NCBI GenBank assembly: GCA_023663205.1
Contig: JAMPHX010000004.1
Coordinates: 1-45,774 of the forward strand
Origin: Corallococcus sp.
GTDB lineage: Bacteria > Bacillota > Clostridia > Christensenellales > CAG-314
DNA length: 45,774 bases
Reading direction: 5' to 3'
The notes beneath the pieces were generated by a model. The model had not been told where the DNA came from. It did no database searches and saw nothing but the letters and a program-made list of their open reading frames with translations. How positions within the stretch are numbered: the first letter of the stretch is position 1; the number at the start of each line of letters is the position of its first letter. Of the stretch, positions 16,911 through 25,635 are shown piece by piece. The translations under genes were made by a program, and so were the position numbers.

Positions 16911-17431
16911 AAATAGCGGTGTTTTCCGATTTGCACGGTTCTGTAAAAGGCGCGGAAGAGGTAAAAGCAGCGGTAAAGCGCGAATGTCCGCAAAAGGTGG
17001 TTATTTGCGGAGACGTATACGGGTGCAGCATCGAGAATAAAGCCTACATAGGCGAATTGCTGTCGCTAATGGTTCCCGCACCCTATATGATACAGGGCAA
17101 CAACGATTACAGCGGCGACGAAAAGTATTCCGGTTTGCCGTATACAGACAACCTTATGACATATCACTTTGACAGAACGCTGTTTTTCAATCACGGGCAC
17201 TCCTACAACGCAGGAAGAATACCGCCCTTGTTGAAGGAGGGCGACGCGCTTATTTACGGGCATACGCATATAGGATTTTTGCGTAAGCAAAACGGCATTT
17301 TTGTTGTAAACGTGGGTTCTGTTTCGCGTCCGCGCGGCGGAGTATGCAATTATCTTGTAATAGACGATAACGGATTTACGCTCAAAACAATGGACGGAGA
17401 AGCGCTGCAAAATCTGCCGTTCAAAGAGTAA
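16907..17431 (+). CDS. YfcE/MJ0936-type metallophosphoesterase
   Basis: The 174-residue phosphoesterase carries the full metal motif set: SDLHG (7-11), CGDVYG, GNND, NHGHSY and YGHTHIGF. This is the small YfcE class, which hydrolyses phosphodiesters in vitro; the natural substrate is unknown. Translational coupling to glgA (ATGA overlap) hints at a link to sugar-phosphate metabolism, which is inference. Confidence 0.88.
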   Translation: MKIAVFSDLHGSVKGAEEVKAAVKRECPQKVVICGDVYGCSIENKAYIGELLSLMVPAPYMIQGNNDYSGDEKYSGLPYTDNLMTYHFDRTLFFNHGHSYNAGRIPPLLKEGDALIYGHTHIGFLRKQNGIFVVNVGSVSRPRGGVCNYLVIDDNGFTLKTMDGEALQNLPFKE

Positions 17432-17743
17432 AAGCAGATATAGGGCTCGGCGGATTGTAAAATGTACATTCAAAGTTGTGCATTCTCCAACCGACTTTTG
17501 GGTTTCACCGCATTGCGGTACCTACTGCATTTACCGCGTAGAAACGCCGACAATTGTATTACAATATTGTTTTTAAGTGCAACTATGTAATTTGCGCTAC
17601 TGATACCGTACCTTTTAATATATAGCGGAAATAGAGTTTTGACTCCATTTGCGTAATTAGGGTTACGGTACTTGTAAACACATACGGAATTAGTTTATGT
17701 CTAAATTAAAACGCATCGGAATTTGTTTCGACGCGTAACTTGC
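17432..17743. other. intergenic stretch before the terminator, no gene seen
   Basis: This sequence separates the convergent phosphoesterase and typA genes. I see no ribosome site with a coding frame. The one local structure is an imperfect hairpin (ACGCATCGGAA with TTTCGACGCGT, about 17711-17738) that directly precedes the terminator stem and may be part of the 3' end. Confidence 0.45.
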
Positions 17744-17784
17744 AAACAAACCCCTCGATACAAGTTCGAGGGGTTTGTTTTTCC
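17744..17784. terminator. bidirectional intrinsic terminator
   Basis: AAACAAACCCCTCG (17744-17757) and CGAGGGGTTTGTTT (17767-17780) form a perfect 14-bp stem with a 9-base loop. Because the outer bases are A/T, both strands end in T-rich sequence, suiting convergent glg and typA transcripts. Confidence 0.88.
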
Positions 17785-17936
17785 TGTTTTAAATTTATTT
17801 TGTGATGATTTCAGTGTTTTAGTGTCTAAAATATGAACTTTTCTGTCGGTTTTTACCGAATACGCTTTGCCGACGGTACGGCACATAGAAATTTACTTTA
17901 AGGCAGTTTGTTTAATTACAGAATATATCTGCCGTT

Positions 17937-19763
17937 TTACTGTTTTTTGTTGGCTTTTGCCCAAATGCGCATACGTTCGCTGTGGTCGAGTATCGCTTTG
18001 CGCAGGCGTATGGACGAGGGGGTCACTTCCACGTATTCGTCGTCTGCGATAAAATCAAGACACTGTTCCAAACTCATTATACGCGGCGGAGTAAGTTTGA
18101 GCGCTTCGTCCGAACCGCTTGCGCGGTTGTTTGTCAGGTGTTTGGTTTTGCATACGTTTACCGTTATGTCGTCTTCGCGGCTGTTTTCGCCGACAACCAT
18201 TCCGCTGTAAACTTTTACGCCGTCGCCTACAAACAGTACGCAGCGTTCTTGCGCGTTAAACAAACCGTAAGCGGTGGTTACGCCGTCCTCGAAAGCAACA
18301 AGACTGCCCCTGCTGCGTTCCGCAACGTCGCCTTTGTACGGTTCGTAACCGTTAAACACGTGGCTCATTACGCCGAAGCCTTTGGTATCGGTAAGCATTT
18401 CGCCGCGGTAGCCTATAAGACATCTGGAAGGCACTTTGAATTCCAACTTGGTTCCGCCCTGCGCATCGGGAGCCATATTGAGTAGTTCCGCTTTGCGCGC
18501 GCCCAATTTGTTCATTACGCTTCCCACGTACAAATCCGGCACTTCCACAACGAGATATTCCATAGGTTCGCACTTTTCGCCGTTAATCTCTTTGAATATA
18601 ACTTTGGGACGCGATACTTGGAATTCGTAGCCTTCGCGGCGCATATTTTCTATAAGTATGGAGAGGTGCAATTCGCCCCTGCCGTACACTTTGAAACAGT
18701 CGGGAGAGTCGGTTTCTTCCACACGCATACTCACGTTGGTTTCAACTTCCTTAAACAGTCTTGCGCGAAGGTGTCTGCTTGTTACAAACTTGCCTTCTTT
18801 GCCTGCAAACGGACTGTTGTTTACCATAAACATCATAGAAATAGTGGGTTCGTCTATGCTCACGAAGGGCAGAGGTTCGACCTTATCGGCGTCGCATATG
18901 GTTTCGCCGATGTTCATGCCCTCTATGCCGTTGACGGCAACGATGTCGCCCATTATTCCTTCTGTCGTTTCCACGCGTTTGAGTCCTTCAAATTGGTACA
19001 AACGTGCAATCTTGGCGGTGTTGAACTTGTTGTCGGTGTGACACAGCATTACCTGCTGACCGCTTTTTATTTTTCCGCGGTTTACCTTGCCTATGCCTAT
19101 TCTGCCTACGTATTCGTCATAGTCTATGTTGCAGATGAGCAGTTGCAATCCGTCTTCGTCGCTGCCCTGCGGCGCGGGAATTTCGGTAAGTATGGCGTCA
19201 AGCAGCGGCGACATATCTTTGCCTTGCTTTCCGAACGTATCGGTTGCCCATCCCTGTTTTGCGCTGGCGTAAATTGTTTTGAAATCAAACTGTTCGTCGT
19301 TTGCGCCCAGTTCCAAGAACAGTTCCATTATCTGTTCCTGCAATGTGTCGGGGTCAAACTCGCCCTTATCGACTTTGTTGACTACTACAAGAACTTTTTT
19401 GTTTAGTCCGAGCGCCTTTTTGAGCACGTACCGCGTTTGGGGCATACAGCCTTCCACGGCGTCTACAAGCAGCAGCACGCCGTCTACCATTGACAGTATA
19501 CGTTCCACTTCGCCGCCGAAGTCGGCGTGTCCGGGCGTATCTATTATGTTGATTTTTACGCCGTTGTAATGCACGGCGGTGTTTTTTGCAAGAATGGTTA
19601 TTCCGCGTTCGCGCTCTATATCGTTGCTGTCCATTACGCGTTCGGCAACCGTTTCGTTGCTGCGGAATATTCCGTTTTGTTTGAGCAACTGGTCGACAAG
19701 CGTTGTTTTGCCGTGGTCGACGTGTGCTATTATAGCAATGTTTCTTACGTCTTTTCTTTCCAT
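17937..19763 (-). CDS. typA: translational GTPase TypA/BipA
   Basis: The 608-residue protein has an N-terminal G domain (IAHVDHGKTTLVDQLL, RGITILAKN, DTPGHADFGGEVER, NKVD), EF-Tu-like domain II, EF-G-like domain III and the BipA-specific C-terminal domain with RARLFKE and YRGEMLTDTKGFG. BipA acts in ribosome assembly and stress adaptation. Length is normal. GGAGA precedes the ATG. Confidence 0.97.
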   Translation of the reverse strand: MERKDVRNIAIIAHVDHGKTTLVDQLLKQNGIFRSNETVAERVMDSNDIERERGITILAKNTAVHYNGVKINIIDTPGHADFGGEVERILSMVDGVLLLVDAVEGCMPQTRYVLKKALGLNKKVLVVVNKVDKGEFDPDTLQEQIMELFLELGANDEQFDFKTIYASAKQGWATDTFGKQGKDMSPLLDAILTEIPAPQGSDEDGLQLLICNIDYDEYVGRIGIGKVNRGKIKSGQQVMLCHTDNKFNTAKIARLYQFEGLKRVETTEGIMGDIVAVNGIEGMNIGETICDADKVEPLPFVSIDEPTISMMFMVNNSPFAGKEGKFVTSRHLRARLFKEVETNVSMRVEETDSPDCFKVYGRGELHLSILIENMRREGYEFQVSRPKVIFKEINGEKCEPMEYLVVEVPDLYVGSVMNKLGARKAELLNMAPDAQGGTKLEFKVPSRCLIGYRGEMLTDTKGFGVMSHVFNGYEPYKGDVAERSRGSLVAFEDGVTTAYGLFNAQERCVLFVGDGVKVYSGMVVGENSREDDITVNVCKTKHLTNNRASGSDEALKLTPPRIMSLEQCLDFIADDEYVEVTPSSIRLRKAILDHSERMRIWAKANKKQ

Positions 19764-19790
19764 AAATCTTCTCCGTTTAGTAACTTAGAA

Positions 19791-19820
19791 AGTATACAAC
19801 CAAACGCCGATATTCGTCAA
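19791..19820 (-). promoter_or_regulatory. typA promoter
   Basis: On the minus strand TTGACG (19820-19815), an 18-base spacer and TATACT (19796-19791) lie just upstream of typA. Confidence 0.7.
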
Positions 19821-19930
19821 ACGCTTTGTGTATATTTGTTGCCTTTTACGGCGTAAATTAAGCATATGACTTTATTCATAAGACAAAAGCGTCGTTTACG
19901 GGCAATATGCTTACACGGTTTTGTATGCGT

Positions 19931-19960
19931 TTCACGCTTAGCAGCGGAACTTCGTATAAT
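19931..19960 (+). promoter_or_regulatory. glmS promoter
   Basis: TTCACG (19931-19936), an 18-base spacer and TATAAT (19955-19960) lie 28 bases before glmS. The leader would be only about 22 nt, leaving no room for a glmS ribozyme. Confidence 0.55.
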
Positions 19961-19988
19961 AAGACGTAATTGCTTAAAGGAGATTTGT

Positions 19989-21755
19989 ATGTGTGGAATT
20001 TTCGGAACGCTCGGCAGTGACAGTTTGAATGAAACGCTCAAAGGACTTAAACTTTTGGAATACCGAGGCTACGACTCAGCAGGCATTGCAACAAAACGCA
20101 ATGGCATAGAGGTATTTAAATCGGCAGGCAGGGTTGATAAGTTAAAGTCAATGCTCGAAGGCTCGAAAAGCGGCGGCGTCACAATAGGACACACCCGTTG
20201 GGCTACTCACGGCAAGGTGGATGACAAAAACGCTCACCCGTTTGTTTCGTTTGACGGTAACTTTGCCTTGGTTCACAACGGAATAATCGAAAACTTTGCA
20301 TTGCTTGCTCAAAGTCTAAAAGATTCGGGCGTTACGTTTTCGTCAGATACGGACAGCGAAACGGCGGTACATATCTTGGCAAAGCGGCATAAAGGCAACG
20401 TCGCGGCAGCGCTGCAAGAAACTTGCAAAATGCTAAACGGCTCCTTTGCGTTTGCCGTAATAGATTCCTTTGACGACAGCATATACGCCGTAAGACGCGG
20501 AAGCCCGTTGTGCGTCGGCATACAAGACGGCAAACACTATGTTTGTTCGGATGTAAATACGCTCAAGCACTTTGCGTCGCGCATTGCGGTAGTTCCGGAA
20601 GATACAGTTGTGACGGTTTCGTCCGATGGCATATTTACCGAGGGGTCGCCTCTTGTGTACTTCGATACGCAAATGTTGAAAGACGCTTCCGACGCCGATG
20701 ACTATATGTACAAAGAAATAAACGAAATACCCGTCAAAATAGCCCAAACTTTCAGCGGCTACAACGATGACGGCAAACTGAAACTCGACGGAATAACCGT
20801 CAAAAAATTGCGGCGCATATACTTTGTAGGCTGCGGCACGGCATATCACAGCGGTTTGGCTGCAACGGGCATTGTCCGAAGGTACTGCGATATAGATGCG
20901 TATGCAGTGCTTGCCAGCGAATATATCTACGACAGTTTCCCCACCGACGGCAACACGCTTGTGGTGGCAATTTCGCAAAGCGGCGAAACTGCCGATACTC
21001 TCAAAGCGGTGGAAGAAGCAAACAAACGCGGAGCAATTACTTACGCAGTCACCAATGTGGAAAACAGTTCTATATGCTTTTGCGCGCGGCACGTTACGCT
21101 TATCAGGGCTGGTGCGGAGGTTGCGGTAGCTTCCACCAAGGCGTACAACTGTCAACTTGTTGCGCTTACGCTTATGGCTCTCGATATAGCCCGCGTAAGA
21201 AAAACTCTTTCGCGGGAGGAATACGACAAATTGACGGGCGCGTTTGCCGCCGTTCCGTATGCAGTGGATTGTATTTTGAAAAACAAAGAACATATTTTTG
21301 ACATTGCCAAGGATATAGCCGATTGTTCGGCGGTGTTTTTTATCGGACGCAAAGCAGATTTGCCTACGGCGCAGGAGGGGTCGCTTAAACTCAAAGAAAT
21401 AAGTTATATTTATTCCGAAGCGTACGCCTCGGGAGAATTGAAGCACGGAACGCTTGCTCTTATGGAAAGCGGCGTTGCGGTAATAGCGTTATCGTGTGAC
21501 GCCGCTCTTACCGACAAATGTCAAAATGCCGTCAGCGAAGTGGTTTGCCGAGGTGCAAAAGCGGTTGTGGTTTCTCAGCATACCGCGCGTTTTACCGGCG
21601 TTTCCGAAGTTATCAACCTGCCTACGGTTGCCGACGTGTATTACCCGATAGTTTCGGTTGTGCCGCTGCAACTGCTGGCGTATTACGTTGCCAAGATAAA
21701 GGGACGCGACGCGGATAAACCGCGCAACTTGGCAAAATCAGTAACGGTGGAATAA
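19989..21755 (+). CDS. glmS: glutamine-fructose-6-phosphate aminotransferase
   Basis: The 588-residue enzyme begins MCGIFGTLG, with Cys2 as the glutaminase nucleophile after Met removal. HTRWATHG and VHNGIIENF follow in the glutaminase domain, then two SIS domains (VGCGTAYHSGLA, SQSGETADT, STKAYNCQ) and the C-terminal KSVTVE. It supplies glucosamine-6-phosphate for cell wall synthesis. AAAGGAG is 7 bases upstream of the chosen ATG. The frame extends upstream to an unlikely start before the promoter. Confidence 0.96.
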   Translation: MCGIFGTLGSDSLNETLKGLKLLEYRGYDSAGIATKRNGIEVFKSAGRVDKLKSMLEGSKSGGVTIGHTRWATHGKVDDKNAHPFVSFDGNFALVHNGIIENFALLAQSLKDSGVTFSSDTDSETAVHILAKRHKGNVAAALQETCKMLNGSFAFAVIDSFDDSIYAVRRGSPLCVGIQDGKHYVCSDVNTLKHFASRIAVVPEDTVVTVSSDGIFTEGSPLVYFDTQMLKDASDADDYMYKEINEIPVKIAQTFSGYNDDGKLKLDGITVKKLRRIYFVGCGTAYHSGLAATGIVRRYCDIDAYAVLASEYIYDSFPTDGNTLVVAISQSGETADTLKAVEEANKRGAITYAVTNVENSSICFCARHVTLIRAGAEVAVASTKAYNCQLVALTLMALDIARVRKTLSREEYDKLTGAFAAVPYAVDCILKNKEHIFDIAKDIADCSAVFFIGRKADLPTAQEGSLKLKEISYIYSEAYASGELKHGTLALMESGVAVIALSCDAALTDKCQNAVSEVVCRGAKAVVVSQHTARFTGVSEVINLPTVADVYYPIVSVVPLQLLAYYVAKIKGRDADKPRNLAKSVTVE

Positions 21756-21759
21756 GTAA

Positions 21760-21788
21760 TTGCTTTATCGCGCGCAATGGGTTATAAT
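21760..21788 (+). promoter_or_regulatory. candidate galK promoter
   Basis: A perfect TATAAT (21783-21788) follows a weak TTGCTT (21760-21765) with a 17-base spacer. It lies right after glmS and would give galK a leader of about 227 nt. Confidence 0.5.
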
Positions 21789-21794
21789 AATGAC

Positions 21795-22021
21795 GGTTGA
21801 CGCAAGGTAATCTTGCCGCGTCAACCTGCCGCGACATATCTTTCGGCTGAAAGTTTGCCAAACAAAGTTTTGCATTCTATTGCGTAACAAACAGACGTTT
21901 GACCAAAGCGTATTTGCAATATGCTTGGCAGAAGAACCTTTGTAGGCACAAACGCAATGCGGCGGTACAAAATTTTTGCGGCGGGTAACGCCAACGCGCG
22001 CCGTTTGCACTCGGAGAAAAT
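21795..22021 (+). promoter_or_regulatory. long structured leader of galK
   Basis: The predicted mRNA would begin with a strong hairpin: GGTTGAC (21795-21801) with GTCAACC (21820-21826), and an inner GCAAG/CTTGC stem. A second hairpin near 21904-21930 pairs CCAAAGCGTAT with ATATGCTTGG. No intrinsic terminator precedes galK, and no known riboswitch motif was recognised. Confidence 0.4.
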
Positions 22022-23248
22022 ATGAAACATGTATCTTGCGGCAAAGATGTAAAAGACAATTTCAAAAAACTGTACGGTTCCGTCAAGTTGGAGCAACTTG
22101 AAAGGTACGACAAACTGCTGCGCGGTTTCAAAGGGCTGGGCGCAGGTTCAGAGTGCTGCATTTGCTCGTCAAGCGGACGCGTGGAAATAATAGGCAATCA
22201 CACCGACCACAACGGCGGAAAGGTAATGGGCGCCGCCGTAAGTTTGGATATTCTTGCGGCTTTTGCGCCTGCTGACGACAACTTTGTGGTAGTGCGTTCG
22301 GAAGGACACTCCGACATAAAGTTTAAACTCGACGAAATAGACGTCAAGGAACCGACCAGCAAAGGAATGATAAAGGGCGTATTGAAAGGCTTTGCCGACA
22401 GAAATTTGAAAATAGGCGGACTGCGCGCATATGTTACAAGCACGGTGCCATCGGGTTCGGGATTGTCGTCTAGCGCGGCATACGAAATGCTGTTTGCGCA
22501 GATTTTCAACAATCTGTACAATAGCGGCGCGGTAGACAGCGTTACGCTTGCCGAGATAGCGCAGTATTCGGAAAGAGAGTATTTCAACAAACCGTGCGGA
22601 TTGCTCGACCAAGGAGTAGTTGCATTGGGCAATATTGTGGAAATAGATTTTAAGAACGGGTTCTGTTACCGTCAAATAGATTCCGATTTGTTCGACTTCG
22701 ATTTGGTAGTGGTAAACGCCGGCGGTTCGCACGCCGACCTTACGGAACATTACGCCGCCATTCCGCGTGAAATGAAAGACGTAGCCGAGTACTTCGGAAA
22801 GACGCGTTTGGCGGATGTGGACGAAGCGGAGTTTGAGTCGGAAATGCACAACGTGCAAGAGAAGGTCGGTTTGCGCGCCGCGCTTAGGGCAAAGCACTTT
22901 TTTGAAGAAAACAAACGCGTGGACTATGCTTACAATTGTTTGAAAGCGGGCGACAAAACGGGGTTCTTGCGCGCAATTTCGCAATCGGGCGAAAGCAGTA
23001 TAAAGTATCTGCAAAATTGCAGATACGACGGCGGCGACGACAAACTGTACAATGCCGTCAAACTGTGCGAAAGTATGCTGGAAGGTAAAGGCGCAACGCG
23101 TCTGCACGGCGGAGGCTTTGCCGGCACGGTGCTAAACGTGGTGGAAAAGTCTTATACTGCCGAATTCACAACAAAAGCGCGTCAATCTTTCGGCGAGAAT
23201 AATGTGTATTTGCTCAAAATACGTTCTTGCGGAACTACCGTGTTGTAA
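22022..23248 (+). CDS. galK: galactokinase (GHMP family)
   Basis: The 408-residue GHMP kinase has the galactokinase signature in variant form, GRVEIIGNHTDHNGG (Asn instead of the usual Glu, as in a common Clostridial subgroup). The ATP loop is STVPSGSGLSSSAAYE, and motif 3 is LHGGGFAGTVLNVV. It should phosphorylate galactose or a related sugar at C1. GGAG precedes ATG. galT and galE are not nearby. Confidence 0.88.
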   Translation: MKHVSCGKDVKDNFKKLYGSVKLEQLERYDKLLRGFKGLGAGSECCICSSSGRVEIIGNHTDHNGGKVMGAAVSLDILAAFAPADDNFVVVRSEGHSDIKFKLDEIDVKEPTSKGMIKGVLKGFADRNLKIGGLRAYVTSTVPSGSGLSSSAAYEMLFAQIFNNLYNSGAVDSVTLAEIAQYSEREYFNKPCGLLDQGVVALGNIVEIDFKNGFCYRQIDSDLFDFDLVVVNAGGSHADLTEHYAAIPREMKDVAEYFGKTRLADVDEAEFESEMHNVQEKVGLRAALRAKHFFEENKRVDYAYNCLKAGDKTGFLRAISQSGESSIKYLQNCRYDGGDDKLYNAVKLCESMLEGKGATRLHGGGFAGTVLNVVEKSYTAEFTTKARQSFGENNVYLLKIRSCGTTVL

Positions 23249-23325
23249 TAAGGGTTTTGTTTGGAAAATAAGAGTACTTATTCTGAAAATAATAGTACTT
23301 TGTACAATCAGACAATATATACGTC

Positions 23326-23371
23326 AAAAGACGGGATTGGGACAATACGTCCGTCATTCCCGTCTTTTTTT
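23326..23371. terminator. bidirectional terminator between galK and mgtE
   Basis: AAAAGACGGGA (23326-23336) pairs with TCCCGTCTTTT (23358-23368), followed by further T residues. The loop is long (21 bases) with minor internal pairing. Both strands end in T-runs, suiting the convergent genes. Confidence 0.8.
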
Positions 23372-23419
23372 ACAATGTCTTTCTGTTTTGCAAATATTAT
23401 ACGGTTTAGAATAAATCAA

Positions 23420-24778
23420 CTATACCGCGGGAAGCAATGCCGTGGCAATGCCGCAATACAGTATAAGCGACAGTACGTCTACTATTGTTGTAATAAACGG
23501 GCTTGCGACTACGGCGGGGTCGAGTTTGCAAAGTTTTGCAAGTATAGGCATAAGGCAGCCGACAATCTTTGCAAGAACTATTGTCAAAAACAACGCCAAA
23601 GATATTATCAAGCACAAATTATAAGTGTAGTCGTAGTGGAATATAAGGTTGTCTATCAGCATCAATTTGCCGAAGCAGGCAATGGCAAGCGTAGTGGCAA
23701 GAAGGGCGGATACGCGCAGTTCCTTCCACATTACGCGCAAGACGTCGCGCGTTTCGATTTCTTTCAGCGCAAGTCCGCGGGTGATTGTTACGGACGCCTG
23801 ACTGCCGGCATTACCGCCCGTACCCATTATCATAGGCACGCAGGCAAACAGCAATCCGTCCAGCATGGCTTCGTACGAGTTTATTATCAGTCCGGTAAAC
23901 GTCGACGACACAAGCAGTATTACAAGCCACAAAATACGGTTTTTCCATATGTGGAAAACGCTTTGTTCGAGGTACGGCGTATCGGAAGGCGTTACCGCGC
24001 CCATTTTGGCTATATCTTCCGAAGCCTCGTCTTCCATTACGTCCAAGGCGTCGTCTACGGTGACTATTCCTACTATGCGGTGTTCCATATCGACAACCGG
24101 CATTGCGGTGAGGTCGTATTTGGAAAACTGCGACACGACAAACTCTTTGTCGGCATTGGTATCTACGGCAATAACGTCGGTTTCCATTATGTCCTCTATT
24201 ACCGTGTCGTCGGAATGGAGCAGCAGAGTTTTTACCGAAACTATGCCTATAAGTTTGCGTTTTTCGTCCGTTACATAGCAGGTGTATATGGTTTCCTTGT
24301 CAACGGCGACTTTGCGTATGCGCGCAAAACATTCGCGTACAGTCCAATTTTTTTTCAAACTGACGTATTCTACCGTCATCAAGGTGCCGGCGCTGTCTTT
24401 TGGGTATTTCAATATTTGGTTAATAAGCGCGCGCGTATCGGAATCCGATTGGTTGATTATTCTTTTTACGACGCTTGCGGGCATTTCTTCTATTATGTCT
24501 ACCGTGTCGTCCAAAAACATTTCGTCCAATACCGATTTGAGTTCCGCATCTGAAAAGGCGTTTATGAGGTACTCTTGATTGGTACTGCTCATTTCTACAA
24601 ATGTTTCCGCGGCGTTTTCCTTGTTGAGCAAACGGAAAAGTATTACAATATCTTTTTCCGATATTTCCGACAAATCTTCCAATAGCAGTGCGATATCCTG
24701 CGGGTGCATATCGTTTAGCACCGACTTTATTTGAACGTAGTTTTTTTCGTCAAGCAAATTTTGAAGTTTATCGTTCAT
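23420..24778 (-). CDS. mgtE: magnesium transporter MgtE
   Basis: The 452-residue protein has the MgtE N domain (about 1-125, with MHPQDIALLLEDL), two CBS domains (about 130-255) that sense Mg2+, and a five-helix membrane domain with the family sequence PMIMGTGGNAGSQAS and DPAVVASPFITTIVDV near the C-terminus. GGGAGGG is 7 bases before ATG at 24778. The frame extends further upstream into the leader but has no ribosome site there. Expression is controlled by the M-box leader. Confidence 0.96.
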   Translation of the reverse strand: MNDKLQNLLDEKNYVQIKSVLNDMHPQDIALLLEDLSEISEKDIVILFRLLNKENAAETFVEMSSTNQEYLINAFSDAELKSVLDEMFLDDTVDIIEEMPASVVKRIINQSDSDTRALINQILKYPKDSAGTLMTVEYVSLKKNWTVRECFARIRKVAVDKETIYTCYVTDEKRKLIGIVSVKTLLLHSDDTVIEDIMETDVIAVDTNADKEFVVSQFSKYDLTAMPVVDMEHRIVGIVTVDDALDVMEDEASEDIAKMGAVTPSDTPYLEQSVFHIWKNRILWLVILLVSSTFTGLIINSYEAMLDGLLFACVPMIMGTGGNAGSQASVTITRGLALKEIETRDVLRVMWKELRVSALLATTLAIACFGKLMLIDNLIFHYDYTYNLCLIISLALFLTIVLAKIVGCLMPILAKLCKLDPAVVASPFITTIVDVLSLILYCGIATALLPAV

Positions 24779-24801
24779 TGTTATGCCCTCCCTTTGCGTA
24801 A

Positions 24802-24834
24802 TAAAAAATTCCGCCCTGTAACGGTACGGAAATT
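24802..24834 (-). terminator. expression-platform terminator of the M-box leader
   Basis: On the minus strand AATTTCCG (24834-24827) and CGGAATT (24813-24807), with an imperfectly paired interior, are followed by TTTTTTAT. It stands between the aptamer and the mgtE ribosome site, as in Mg2+-OFF leaders. Confidence 0.65.
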
Positions 24835-24849
24835 CAATTGCAATTCTTC

Positions 24850-25012
24850 GGGATTTGCCTACCATTACAAGTTTTAGCATCATCGGGCGATGAAATTGCG
24901 TTAAGCAATGCCTTGGTTTCGACATCGCCTGCTCACCTGTCTCGGCGTGTCTCCACGCGTGTGCGGTAGCAATCCGTATCCCGATGGTAGCCTCACCTAC
25001 CGGTTAGTATTT
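24850..25012 (-). ncRNA. M-box (ykoK) magnesium riboswitch
   Basis: The minus-strand leader carries the hallmark CCGGTAGGTGAGGCTACC (about 25003-24986), then GGGATACGG, the ACACGCC element and GACAGGTGAGCAGGCGATGTC further in. This is the M-box core that folds in high Mg2+. It lies between a strong promoter (25053-25025) and a terminator in front of mgtE, so high Mg2+ should stop expression. End positions are approximate. Confidence 0.88.
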
Positions 25013-25024
25013 GTTTGTAACACA

Positions 25025-25053
25025 ATTGTAGTCTTGTTTTGTGCGTATGTCAA
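25025..25053 (-). promoter_or_regulatory. promoter of the mgtE transcript
   Basis: On the minus strand TTGACA (25053-25048), a 17-base spacer and TACAAT (25030-25025) put the start near 25018, just before the M-box. Confidence 0.85.
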
Positions 25054-25087
25054 CGGTTTTGAGATATTTTTTGCAGGGCAATCGCAA

Positions 25088-25116
25088 TTGACTTATAAGG
25101 TATTGTATGCTAATAT
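25088..25116 (+). promoter_or_regulatory. promoter of the 25194 gene
   Basis: TTGACT (25088-25093), a 17-base spacer and TAATAT (25111-25116) lie 77 bases before the gene. Confidence 0.65.
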
Positions 25117-25193
25117 ATTCGCAGCAGGTTACAATCCCGCAGTACTGTGCGAAGGCTGCCGTTACTATGCGGCGTTTGACATTTGGAAATAGA

Positions 25194-25592
25194 ATGAAAG
25201 AATATTATTTGGATAGATTACGTTGGATATTCGGGTTTAAAAGCCGCAATTTCTTTTACTGCATAGCAAAACTGCTGTGCCTTATTGTAGGCGTTCCGCT
25301 GTATTTTGTGCTGTTTATTGCGGAAATGGCATTGACCTTTGTCAATTTGCTGTTTTGTTGGATACCTTTGCTTGGAATGGCAGTGGGGATTATCTGCAAA
25401 TTTTTGATGGTCATATGCGACGTCGGGTTTTATGTGTGCATACTGCCCGACATCAAAGATTACAACCTTGCCCATGCACAGGACAAGCAGGATTTGGACG
25501 ATACCTGCGACGAGGAAGATGTGCTTTGCAAGGACGATTATTCTGTAGAGGACGCCCCTGCGGACAAAACGGACGGCGGCGACAGTCAATAG
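25194..25592 (+). CDS. small membrane protein of unknown function
   Basis: The 132-residue product has a short basic N-terminus. Two to three strongly hydrophobic stretches follow (about residues 20-50 and 52-85, rich in L, F, I, V and C). The C-terminus, about 40 residues, is highly acidic and probably cytosolic (QDLDDTCDEEDVLCKDD and onward). The family is not recognised. The start is chosen because the membrane part begins just after it, but the ribosome site is weak. Codon use is like that of the host genes and it has a good promoter, so it is likely real. Confidence 0.65.
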   Translation: MKEYYLDRLRWIFGFKSRNFFYCIAKLLCLIVGVPLYFVLFIAEMALTFVNLLFCWIPLLGMAVGIICKFLMVICDVGFYVCILPDIKDYNLAHAQDKQDLDDTCDEEDVLCKDDYSVEDAPADKTDGGDSQ

Positions 25593-25611
25593 CGCGAAGC
25601 CGCAATCGTAG

Positions 25612-25635
25612 AGGGGTTGCTTCAAGTCCCTTTTT
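25612..25635 (+). terminator. probable terminator of the 25194 gene
   Basis: AGGGGTTG (25612-25619) pairs with CAAGTCCC (25623-25630) through one bulge, followed by five T residues, 20 bases after the stop. Confidence 0.55.

Noticed and set aside
19960..19989. glmS ribozyme before glmS
   Set aside because: The leader after the TATAAT box is only about 22 nt, and the ribozyme core is not present.
23261..24553. Long rightward frame opposite mgtE, and similar long frames opposite potA, the GH20 gene and glgA
   Set aside because: They are antisense shadows of strongly coding genes, rich in Tyr, His, Arg and Cys, without ribosome sites or domains.
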